DNA of 9,358 nt. Origin: JAPYTU01 sp036166735. GTDB lineage: Bacteria > Bacteroidota > Bacteroidia > Cytophagales > MED-G16. Shown here in pieces: positions 1 to 6,225 of this stretch. Under the pieces are notes generated by a model. That model was not told where the DNA came from. It was given only the letters and a program-made list of their open reading frames with translations, and searched no databases. The stretch lies in assembly GCA_036166735.1 (NCBI GenBank), contig JAYZHG010000051.1:1-9358 (forward strand), in the 5' to 3' direction. The stretch's first letter is position 1; each line of letters starts with the position of its first letter. The position numbers and the translations under genes were made by a program.

Positions 1-990
1 TCTGTCTCTAAAGCTTTCTCATCAGATGCAGATAGAGGAATTTTGGGTTCTAATGTTAAATTTATTGCAGATTTACAGGATGATACAAATGTTTATAAGG
101 AAGACATGGCTTCTATTGGAAGGGATATTTCTAAACTTCAAAGTGATTTAAGTAATTTATCTGCTCAAATTTCTTCACAATTGTTAAGTGAAGGTAGTTT
201 AAGTAATGAAGATTTTTTAAATAAAATTTCTTCTTTAATTGATGAAAAAGAAATAACTAATACCGTTTTAGTTGATGATTTAAATCAAGATGATGAATTA
301 GTTGATGAAAAAACTAATGAAATAAATAAATTAAAAAAAGATTTAGAAATTGCAACAGAATTATTAAAACAAGTCACCTTTACCAACATACAAATTCAAG
401 AACAAGAAAATAAACCTACTTTTGCAAATCAAGATAGTATTGTCTTTTATATTGATGAGTTGAAAGATGATGTGGTTGATTTAAAAAATTTTTCAATGCA
501 ATTGTTAGCTAATACAACAATAGAAGATAATACAGATGAGTTTAATCAATTCAAAGATGAAACAACAAAAAATTTTGATGAATTTAAAAATTTTACTAGG
601 CAGGAAATAAGTGAAATCAAAGAACTTACAAGGCAGTTAATTGAAAAAGAAAGAGAGATTATTCAATCTTCTCCTACTTTTGATAATTCTTTATTGAAAG
701 AGGTTAGAGATTTATCAAATGTTGTTAAAAATAATTCAACGAATAATGTTGACAAAGAGTATCTTGATGAAATAACTAAAACATATGAAACTTTAATTAC
801 AAAACTTGATAACAATTCATCTAAAAGTGAATTAGAGAGGTTAAGTGAAAATGTGGTGAGTGATAATTTGTCTGGTATTGCTGAACTCAAATACTATATT
901 GTTGAATTAATGAAAGATCAAAAAGAAATGAAAGTAATAATGAAAGATTTAAGAGAAATATTAGAGAGAAATGATTCTCAAAATAATTAA
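1..990 (+). CDS. Coiled-coil protein of unknown function, 5'-truncated by the window edge
   Basis: The frame is open from the first base and ends at TAA 988-990, so at least 329 residues are present and the true start lies upstream. A TTG at 43 is the first possible internal start but nothing supports it. The protein is hydrophilic and acidic, rich in Glu, Asp, Lys, Asn and Ser. It has no Cys, His or Trp, only two prolines, and no membrane segment in the visible part. Long amphipathic heptad-like helices cover most of it. Around residues 181-224 (nt 541-672) the spacing becomes 11-residue, with repeated starts such as FNQFK, FDEFK and ISEIK. I recognise no family. It could be a scaffold, filament-forming or stalk protein, or the C-terminal part of a larger one. 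Its stop lies 15 bp before lptC, in the same direction, so it probably shares that transcript. Coding status is secure; function is unknown. Confidence 0.8.
   Translation, partial: SVSKAFSSDADRGILGSNVKFIADLQDDTNVYKEDMASIGRDISKLQSDLSNLSAQISSQLLSEGSLSNEDFLNKISSLIDEKEITNTVLVDDLNQDDELVDEKTNEINKLKKDLEIATELLKQVTFTNIQIQEQENKPTFANQDSIVFYIDELKDDVVDLKNFSMQLLANTTIEDNTDEFNQFKDETTKNFDEFKNFTRQEISEIKELTRQLIEKEREIIQSSPTFDNSLLKEVRDLSNVVKNNSTNNVDKEYLDEITKTYETLITKLDNNSSKSELERLSENVVSDNLSGIAELKYYIVELMKDQKEMKVIMKDLREILERNDSQNN
541..672 (+). repeat. Four degenerate 11-residue (33-nt) coiled-coil repeats
   Basis: Within the left-edge coiled-coil gene, four consecutive 11-residue units can be aligned, starting at nt 541, 574, 607 and 640. 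They begin FNQFKDE, FDEFKNF, ISEIKEL and IEKEREI. Position 1 is F/F/I/I, position 4 is F/F/I/E and position 5 is K/K/K/R, and T8 and R9 recur in units 2 and 3. An 11-residue period is typical of hendecad coiled coils, which are straighter or slightly right-handed compared with heptad coils. The DNA copies are diverged, so this is a protein-level repeat and not a recent tandem duplication. Confidence 0.5.
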
Positions 991-1005
991 TTTTCTTATT
1001 TATTA

Positions 1006-1530
1006 ATGATAAGATATCTGATATTTTTTTTTTATTTTTTTGTTGCTTGTAATACTCAGTCTATTCAAAATATTCAAAAAGATTATGAAGGTCCTATATT
1101 GGAAATTGAAAATCTCAATACTTTTTTAAGTGATTCAGCAAAAATTAGATTGAAGCTTATTTCAGATTTTTATCAAGTATTAGATAATGGAGATGAGATT
1201 TATCCCAATGGTTTATCTATGGAAATATATTCAAAATCATCTGATATTTTGATTGCAAATTTTAAAGCTAATCATGTTATAAAATATAGTGATGATAATT
1301 ATTATATAGCATCAGGAAATGTTATATTATTTAATCTAGAGTCGAATGATGAATTAAGAACCGAAGAATTATTTTGGTATCCAAATGATGATAAATTTGA
1401 AACGCAGAAAATTGTTACCATAAAAACAAATAATGAAATCCATAGTGGAGAAGGCATGGAATCAAATCAAGATTTTTCTAATTATAAAATTTTGAGACCT
1501 ACTGGAACAATTGAAATTGATGAAAATTAA
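1006..1530 (+). CDS. lptC: LptC, LPS export system component (lipoprotein form)
   Basis: The 174-residue product matches the LptC/YrbK pattern: an N-terminal membrane-targeting segment followed by a periplasmic all-beta domain. The beta domain has the characteristic run of paired strands, seen in SMEIYSKSSDILIANFKA, then ASGNVILFN, LRTEELFWYPNDDKF and a terminal HSGEGMESN. In the Lpt machine LptC links the inner-membrane LptBFG transporter to LptA and passes LPS across the periplasm. The N terminus reads MIRYLIFFFYFFVAC, so residue 15 is a likely lipidated cysteine with lipobox FVAC. That replaces the transmembrane anchor of the E. coli protein; F at -3 is slightly off the consensus. The ATG at 1006 is the only start that keeps a complete signal peptide. 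The last four codons overlap the start of a small membrane ORF by 11 nt. Confidence 0.88.
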   Translation: MIRYLIFFFYFFVACNTQSIQNIQKDYEGPILEIENLNTFLSDSAKIRLKLISDFYQVLDNGDEIYPNGLSMEIYSKSSDILIANFKANHVIKYSDDNYYIASGNVILFNLESNDELRTEELFWYPNDDKFETQKIVTIKTNNEIHSGEGMESNQDFSNYKILRPTGTIEIDEN

Positions 1531-1669
1531 ATATTTTTTGTTCATAATTGGTACAATCTTTTTTTTAGTTGGAGTTTATGTTTTTATTAAATTTGATTTT
1601 GTAAATTCTTATGGATTTTTTATGATTTCTTTTCTCTTTTTGTTTCTTTCTAAATTAATTAATAGATGA
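1520..1669 (+). CDS. Small two-helix membrane protein, 49 residues
   Basis: A 49-codon frame runs from ATG 1520 to TGA 1667-1669 and fills what would otherwise be a 135-bp gap. Its start overlaps the end of lptC by 11 nt. Its stop overlaps the ATG of the CorC-family gene in an ATGA junction. This double coupling argues strongly that it is translated. The product begins MKIKYF, with two Lys before a hydrophobic helix at about residues 5-23. A short polar turn follows (KFDFVNS, residues 24-30), then a second hydrophobic helix at about 32-45 ending in SKLINR. That predicts a helical hairpin in the inner membrane. I recognise no family. Its position between an Lpt component and a CNNM/CBS membrane protein suggests an envelope role, but this is only context. 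Confidence 0.7.
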   Translation: MKIKYFLFIIGTIFFLVGVYVFIKFDFVNSYGFFMISFLFLFLSKLINR

Positions 1670-2925
1670 TGAATACCATAGAAACACAGGTTATTCTCAT
1701 TGTTGTATGTTTGTTGTTTTCTGGATTTTTTTCTGGTTTAGAAATAGCTTATATATCTAGAAACAAATTAAATTTCGAAATTAAATCTAAATCGAAAAGT
1801 GTTTTCGGTAAAATCTTTGCTCTTTTCAACAGAAATAATTCTGAATTTATTGCAACTATGTTAATAGGAAATAATTTAGCTCTTGTTATGTATGGTTTGG
1901 TAATGGCTCAAATTCTAGAACCAATGTTAAGTTTTATTAATAATGATATTTCCATATTAATTATTCAGACATTAGTTTCTACAGTAATTGTTTTAATTAC
2001 AGCAGAATATATTCCAAAAAGTATTTTTTTAATAAATCCTGATAAATTATTAATAACATTTTCTGTCCCTTTGTTTATTATTTATTTAATTCTAAATCCA
2101 GTGGTTAAAATTGTAATGGTTTTTTCTAAATGGTTTATAATTAAAATTTTAAATCAAGAGTATTCAGATGAAAAAGTTGTGTTTAAGTTAACAGATTTAA
2201 ATGATTATATAAAAAGAGTAGTAGTTAATGATAAAGAAATTCAATCTAAAAATATTACAGAATTTTTTAATAATGCTTTAGCTCTTAAAACTGTAAAAGT
2301 TAGAGATTGCATGATTCCAAGAACTGATATTATTTCTATAGATGAGAAAGATTCAATTATAGAATTGAAAAATATAATTGATGAATCAGGATTTTCAAAA
2401 ATTATAATTTATAAATCTTCAATAGATCACATTATAGGGTATTGTCATGGACTATCATTATTTAATAATCCAAAAACAATTAAAGAAATTATAAAACCAA
2501 TAACATTTATTAATGAAACTAATTTGGCGAGTGAAGTTCTTTTTAAATTTATGTCTAAACAAATTAATATAGCTGTAGTAATTGATGAATATGGTGGAAC
2601 TTCGGGTATTTTAACTTTGGAAGATATAATAGAAGAGATTTTTGGAGAAATTATAGATGAATTTGATGATGATGTATTATTAGAAAATAAAGTAAATAAT
2701 AATGCTTATAATTTTAGCGCTAGATTAGAAATTGAATATTTAAATTCAAAATATAATTTTAAAATACCTGTTGGAGAATACGATACATTAGGTGGTTTTA
2801 TTCTTGATTTTAATAAAAATCTTCCTAAGAAAGGTGAAATGATCAAATTTGATAATTATTTAATAAAAATACTATCTATGAACGATAATAGAATAGATAG
2901 TGTTTTTTTTAAAGAGAATGTTTAA
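1666..2925 (+). CDS. CNNM/CBS/CorC_HlyC family membrane protein (hemolysin-like)
   Basis: The 419 residues follow the standard order of the HlyC/CorC family. An N-terminal CNNM (DUF21) membrane domain has hydrophobic segments near residues 9-29, 61-83, 93-113 and 123-152. A cytosolic CBS pair follows, containing MIPRTD at 216-221 and VVIDEYGGTSG at about 304-314, which continues into the LEDIIEEIFGEI stretch. The C-terminal CorC_HlyC domain covers about 340-415 and includes YDTLGGFILD. Relatives are implicated in Mg2+/Co2+ efflux or resistance. The flavobacterial paralogue GldE is tied to gliding, and I cannot exclude that relationship by eye, although this neighbourhood is that of the generic CorC protein. 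The hemolysin name is historical. Two adjacent ATGs (1666, 1669) are possible starts; 1666 makes a 4-nt ATGA overlap with the upstream small ORF and is preferred. Confidence 0.9.
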   Translation: MMNTIETQVILIVVCLLFSGFFSGLEIAYISRNKLNFEIKSKSKSVFGKIFALFNRNNSEFIATMLIGNNLALVMYGLVMAQILEPMLSFINNDISILIIQTLVSTVIVLITAEYIPKSIFLINPDKLLITFSVPLFIIYLILNPVVKIVMVFSKWFIIKILNQEYSDEKVVFKLTDLNDYIKRVVVNDKEIQSKNITEFFNNALALKTVKVRDCMIPRTDIISIDEKDSIIELKNIIDESGFSKIIIYKSSIDHIIGYCHGLSLFNNPKTIKEIIKPITFINETNLASEVLFKFMSKQINIAVVIDEYGGTSGILTLEDIIEEIFGEIIDEFDDDVLLENKVNNNAYNFSARLEIEYLNSKYNFKIPVGEYDTLGGFILDFNKNLPKKGEMIKFDNYLIKILSMNDNRIDSVFFKENV

Positions 2926-2943
2926 TAATTAGATATAAAAATT

Positions 2944-2951
2944 TAATTTTG
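2944..2951 (+). promoter_or_regulatory. Possible Bacteroidota -7 element ahead of the parvulin gene
   Basis: TAATTTTG at 2944-2951 fits the Bacteroidota -7 consensus TAnnTTTG. It lies in the only gap of some size (44 bp) within the + strand run, 18 nt before the ATG at 2970. No convincing TTTG or TTG -33 element is seen at the expected distance. In such A+T-rich DNA the motif arises by chance about once per kilobase, so this is only a weak candidate for an internal promoter. Confidence 0.22.
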
Positions 2952-2969
2952 GCTTCCTAAATTTATTTT

Positions 2970-5057
2970 ATGGCAATAATAAGTACACTTAGAAATAAAA
3001 TGGGCAAATTTCTTGTCTTTGTAGTTGGTTTCTCAATTGCTGCTTTTGTTTTGGGCGATATACTTGGTCCGAATAATCAAGCATTTAATAGTCAAAATAA
3101 TATAATTGCTGAAATTAATGGAGAAGATGTTGATTATCTGTTGTATCAATCATTATTTGAGGAGTTATCTTATAATTTTTCTCTAAATAATGGAAGATCT
3201 CCTGAAGCCTTTGAGATAGAATCAATTAGAGATCAAGTTTGGCAAAGATTAATTGATGATATTAGTTATAAAGCAGAATATTTTAAACTTGGAATAGATG
3301 TTTCAACTAATGAGGTTGTTGATATGGTTCAAGGCAGTAATATTCATCCTATGGTAAGACAAGCCTTTACTGATCCCAATACCAATGTATTTAGTCCTCA
3401 AAATGTTATTTCTTATCTCCAATCTCTTAGTTCTCAGCCTTTAAATCAACAAGAAGCATGGTATGCATTTGAAAAAAATCTTAAACCAATGCGTATGAGG
3501 TCTAAGTATGAAAACTTAATGTCTTTAACTGCTAATGTTAATGTTTTAGAATCAAAAAAGGAATATTATAACTCAAATAACAAAATCGATTTATCATATT
3601 TTTTTATACCTTTTTATGAAATTGAAGATTCTCTATTTGAGATTTCTACCGATGAAATGAAAAATTATTTGAAAAAAAATAAAGAAGATTATACTCAAAA
3701 AGAGTCTAGATCGATTGATTATATTTTTTTTCCATTAACTCCTTCCAAAGATGATTCAATATACATTGTTAATGAAATGGAAAGAATTAAAAATAGTTTA
3801 TTATCCGAGTCATTAGATGATTCTACTTTTTCAGTGATTAATTCAGATGAATTAAATGCGTATGTTAATTATAAAATAGATGAGTTGCCTGTTGAATTGC
3901 AAAATAAGGAAGTTGGATATGTTTCTGATGTTAAATTTCAAAATGGAAATTTTATTGTTAATAAATTATCTGAAATAGTTGAAGAAAATAAATATAGTGC
4001 TAGAGCTAAACATATACTTTTTAAATTTGATGTGATCCCTAAGTTAGAAGTTAGAAAAGAAGCTCAAAGAGTTTTAAATTTATTAAAAAGTGGAAGTGAT
4101 TTTGAGGAAACAGCAAGAACATATAGCCAGGATGGGTCTGCTTCTAATGGTGGAGATTTAGGTTGGTTTACTGAAGGAACTATGGTTCTTCCATTTCAAA
4201 ATGCAGTTTTTTCAAGGTCCAAACCAGGTCTAATTCCTAGAATTATAGAGTCAGAATTTGGATATCATTTAATTTATGTGAGTAATATAAAAACTAATAT
4301 GTCTTATAATGTTTCTACGATTGTAAAAGTACTTGTTCCTAGTGATTATACTAAAAACTTTATTTATAGAGAATCAGAATTATTTAGATCACAGGTGGAC
4401 AATAAAAAATCATTTATAAAGAATGTTGAAGAGGGCAATTATAAAATGCTTTCTTCTAATAATTTGGATAAAAATGATAAAAAAGTAGCAGATTTAAATA
4501 ATTCAAGATCTTTAATTATTTGGGCATATAGTGATAATACTTCATTGAATTCAATTTCAGATGTTATAGAAATGGATGATGGTTATGTTATTGCAATCGT
4601 TTCTGATATTAAAGAGAAAGGGACCAAAAATTTAGATGATGTTAAAAATTCTATAACAAAAAAAATATTAAATAATAAGAAATTCGAATACGTTTCAAAT
4701 AAGTTATTAGATTATAAATCTTTATTTGATTTGACACAATTAAATAATAAAGGAAAAATTTATAATATGAATACTTTAGATTTTACAACGAATTCTTTAT
4801 CTAATGTTGGATATTCTCCTGAAGCTATAGGAATAGCATTTTCAATGGAAGAAGGAGAATTAACTAGACCATTTATGAATGATGAGGGGATTGTTGTAAT
4901 GGGGTTAAATAGTTTTATTATTGCAGATTCTATTGAAAATTATTCAGAATATTCTAGTTCTCTACGACAAGCTAATCAATTATCAACTCCCTTTCGAATT
5001 GATAATGCTATAAAAGAATTTTCTTCTATTGAAGATTATAGATATAAATTCTTTTAA
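2970..5057 (+). CDS. ppiD: PpiD-like membrane-anchored peptidyl-prolyl isomerase (SurA_N / parvulin)
   Basis: The 695-residue protein starts with a short basic stretch (RNKMGK) and one transmembrane anchor at about residues 12-30, leaving the rest in the periplasm. A SurA_N-type chaperone region follows (about 35-200). A parvulin rotamase domain at about 343-437 carries the family signatures ARAKHILF, GGDLGWF (394-400), a following FQNAVFS and FGYHLIYV. A second, degenerate parvulin-like region seems to occupy about 440-590. PpiD and SurA relatives help outer-membrane and secreted proteins fold after Sec export. The length is typical of Bacteroidota homologues and a little above the E. coli enzyme (623 residues). 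SurA itself is a soluble alternative, but the membrane anchor favours PpiD. The gene starts 44 bp after the CorC gene and ends 4 bp before the DUF493 gene. Confidence 0.88.
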   Translation: MAIISTLRNKMGKFLVFVVGFSIAAFVLGDILGPNNQAFNSQNNIIAEINGEDVDYLLYQSLFEELSYNFSLNNGRSPEAFEIESIRDQVWQRLIDDISYKAEYFKLGIDVSTNEVVDMVQGSNIHPMVRQAFTDPNTNVFSPQNVISYLQSLSSQPLNQQEAWYAFEKNLKPMRMRSKYENLMSLTANVNVLESKKEYYNSNNKIDLSYFFIPFYEIEDSLFEISTDEMKNYLKKNKEDYTQKESRSIDYIFFPLTPSKDDSIYIVNEMERIKNSLLSESLDDSTFSVINSDELNAYVNYKIDELPVELQNKEVGYVSDVKFQNGNFIVNKLSEIVEENKYSARAKHILFKFDVIPKLEVRKEAQRVLNLLKSGSDFEETARTYSQDGSASNGGDLGWFTEGTMVLPFQNAVFSRSKPGLIPRIIESEFGYHLIYVSNIKTNMSYNVSTIVKVLVPSDYTKNFIYRESELFRSQVDNKKSFIKNVEEGNYKMLSSNNLDKNDKKVADLNNSRSLIIWAYSDNTSLNSISDVIEMDDGYVIAIVSDIKEKGTKNLDDVKNSITKKILNNKKFEYVSNKLLDYKSLFDLTQLNNKGKIYNMNTLDFTTNSLSNVGYSPEAIGIAFSMEEGELTRPFMNDEGIVVMGLNSFIIADSIENYSEYSSSLRQANQLSTPFRIDNAIKEFSSIEDYRYKFF

Positions 5058-5061
5058 AAAA

Positions 5062-5319
5062 ATGAATAGTATTAAAAGTTTTAAAAACACTCTTGATCAA
5101 GAGTATAATTTTCCTTGTGAATATTCATTTAAATTTATAGTTAAAAACGATTTTAAAGAAGATGTAATTAGTCTTCTTCCTGAAGCAAAAAAAAACATTA
5201 AAATTTCTAAAAAAGGTAAATATATCTCTATTACCTTATCTTCTATTATGAAGAATGCTGATGAAATAGTTTATATTTATGATAAGGCAGCTAAAATTAA
5301 TAGCATAATTTCTTTATAA
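5062..5319 (+). CDS. DUF493 (YbeD-like) family protein
   Basis: From ATG 5062 the product is 85 residues, the usual size for this family. It shows the DUF493 pattern: an N-terminal helix (NSIKSFKNTLDQ), an FPCEYSFKFIV strand, and SKKGKYISITLSSIMKNADE, followed by an IYDKAAKINSIISL end typical of the Bacteroidota members. The fold is a small ACT-like alpha/beta domain, and E. coli YbeD has been structurally characterised without a firm function. An in-frame TTG at 5029 would add 11 residues that overlap the parvulin gene by 29 nt. I reject it because ATG 5062 begins 4 nt after that gene's stop and gives the normal domain boundary. The stop is followed, after one base, by the dehydratase ATG. 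Confidence 0.82.
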   Translation: MNSIKSFKNTLDQEYNFPCEYSFKFIVKNDFKEDVISLLPEAKKNIKISKKGKYISITLSSIMKNADEIVYIYDKAAKINSIISL

Positions 5320-5320
5320 T

Positions 5321-5551
5321 ATGTGGATAGAAGAAAATAATAAATTAGTTAAACATTTTTCTTTTAAAGATTTTATTTCTGCTTTTTCATTTTTATCCAA
5401 GGTTGCTTTAATTTCTGAAAAATTAGATCATCACCCTGAAATTATTAATGTTTATAACAAAGTAACAATTAAATTATCAACCCATGATATTGGAAATAAG
5501 GTGTCTAAAAAAGATTATGATTTAGCAAAAGCTATTGATGAGTTACTATGA
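5321..5551 (+). CDS. phhB: Pterin-4a-carbinolamine dehydratase (4a-hydroxytetrahydrobiopterin dehydratase)
   Basis: The 76 residues carry the dehydratase signature: E33-x3-H37-H38-P39, then Y45, then H55-D56, with the two adjacent histidines being catalytic. A leading tryptophan (MWIEEN) and the FSFKDFISAFSFLSKVA helix also fit. The enzyme dehydrates 4a-hydroxytetrahydropterin to the quinonoid dihydropterin during recycling of the cofactor used by aromatic amino acid hydroxylases. In many bacteria lacking an obvious hydroxylase the role is less certain, with pterin salvage or folate-related jobs proposed. The protein is shorter than the roughly 100-residue mammalian and Pseudomonas forms, lacking the N-terminal extension, but the fold core is intact. 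The gene begins 1 nt after the DUF493 stop and its TGA overlaps the rsmI ATG in an ATGA junction. Confidence 0.9.
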   Translation: MWIEENNKLVKHFSFKDFISAFSFLSKVALISEKLDHHPEIINVYNKVTIKLSTHDIGNKVSKKDYDLAKAIDELL

Positions 5552-6225
5552 AAGATAAGTTTGTGCTATTTGTTGTTCCAACTCCAATAGGAAATTTAGA
5601 TGATATTACTTACAGATCGATTAAAACATTAAAAAATTCTGATTATATATTATGTGAAGATACAAGGGTTTCTAGAAAATTATTGGATAGGTATAATATA
5701 AAAAAGTCTTTGTTTTCTTATCATTCTTTTAATGAACATAAAGTTGTAAAAAAATACATCGATGAAGTTTTATCAGGAAAAATTATATCTTTAATATCAG
5801 ATGCAGGTACTCCATCAATATCAGATCCCGGATTTTTAATTATTAGAGAAGCTATAAAAAATAATATAGAAATTGACTGTCTCCCTGGGGCAACTGCTTT
5901 TGTTCCCGCTCTTGTAAATTCAGGAATTTCTTCAGATAGATTTATTTTTGAAGGATTTTTGCCGATTAAAAAGGGAAGAAAAAAAAGATTAGAATTATTA
6001 AGTAATGAAAAGAGAACCATAATTATTTATGAATCACCAAAAAGAATTCTAAAAACATTAAAAGAATTAATTATATTTTTTGGTAAAGATAGAAAGGCAT
6101 CAGTATCTCGAGAATTAACAAAAATATATCAAGAAAATAAAAGGGGAACTCTTGAAGAATTGTTTGTTATTTTTGAAACTAGAACCATTAAAGGAGAAAT
6201 TGTTATAATAATAGATGGAAAATAA
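5548..6225 (+). CDS. rsmI: RsmI, 16S rRNA (cytidine-1402-2'-O)-methyltransferase
   Basis: The 225-residue protein is a class III (tetrapyrrole-methylase fold) SAM-dependent methyltransferase. It adds the 2'-O-methyl group to C1402 in the decoding centre of 16S rRNA, acting with RsmH, which methylates N4 of the same base. Diagnostic motifs are VPTPIGNLDDIT (10-21), CEDTR (36-40), SDAGTPSISDPG (84-95), LPGATA, YESPKR (161-166) and SRELTKIYQE (187-196). It is shorter than the E. coli enzyme (286 residues) because it lacks the C-terminal extension; nothing in the catalytic region is missing. Its ATG overlaps the dehydratase stop by 4 nt, and its last codons overlap the start of the following membrane protein by 11 nt. 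Confidence 0.95.
   Translation: MKDKFVLFVVPTPIGNLDDITYRSIKTLKNSDYILCEDTRVSRKLLDRYNIKKSLFSYHSFNEHKVVKKYIDEVLSGKIISLISDAGTPSISDPGFLIIREAIKNNIEIDCLPGATAFVPALVNSGISSDRFIFEGFLPIKKGRKKRLELLSNEKRTIIIYESPKRILKTLKELIIFFGKDRKASVSRELTKIYQENKRGTLEELFVIFETRTIKGEIVIIIDGK

Noticed and set aside
663..890. A 75-codon open frame on the - strand inside the left-edge coiled-coil gene
   Set aside because: It is antisense to a long, compositionally coherent coding frame, its product is a Ser/Leu-rich low-complexity mirror of that gene, and it has no neighbours or initiation context of its own.
1782..1800. Short palindromic A/T-rich stretch (AATTTCGAAATT nearby) in the CorC-family gene
   Set aside because: It is only 12 bp, within the membrane-domain coding region, and of the kind that recurs by chance in DNA of this composition.
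5029..5061. TTG start at 5029 giving an 11-residue N-terminal extension of the DUF493 protein
   Set aside because: It would overlap the parvulin gene by 29 nt and add residues not normally found in the family; ATG 5062, 4 nt after the preceding stop, is the better start.
5089..5104. A perfect 16-bp palindrome, ACTCTTGATCAAGAGT, near the start of the DUF493 gene
   Set aside because: It sits within coding sequence, has no loop or T-run to act as a terminator and no second copy that I noticed; in a biased sequence of this length about one such palindrome can be expected by chance.
5721..6020. A 99-codon open frame on the - strand inside rsmI
   Set aside because: It lies fully opposite a gene with every RsmI motif intact; the product resembles no family and is a by-product of the rsmI codons.
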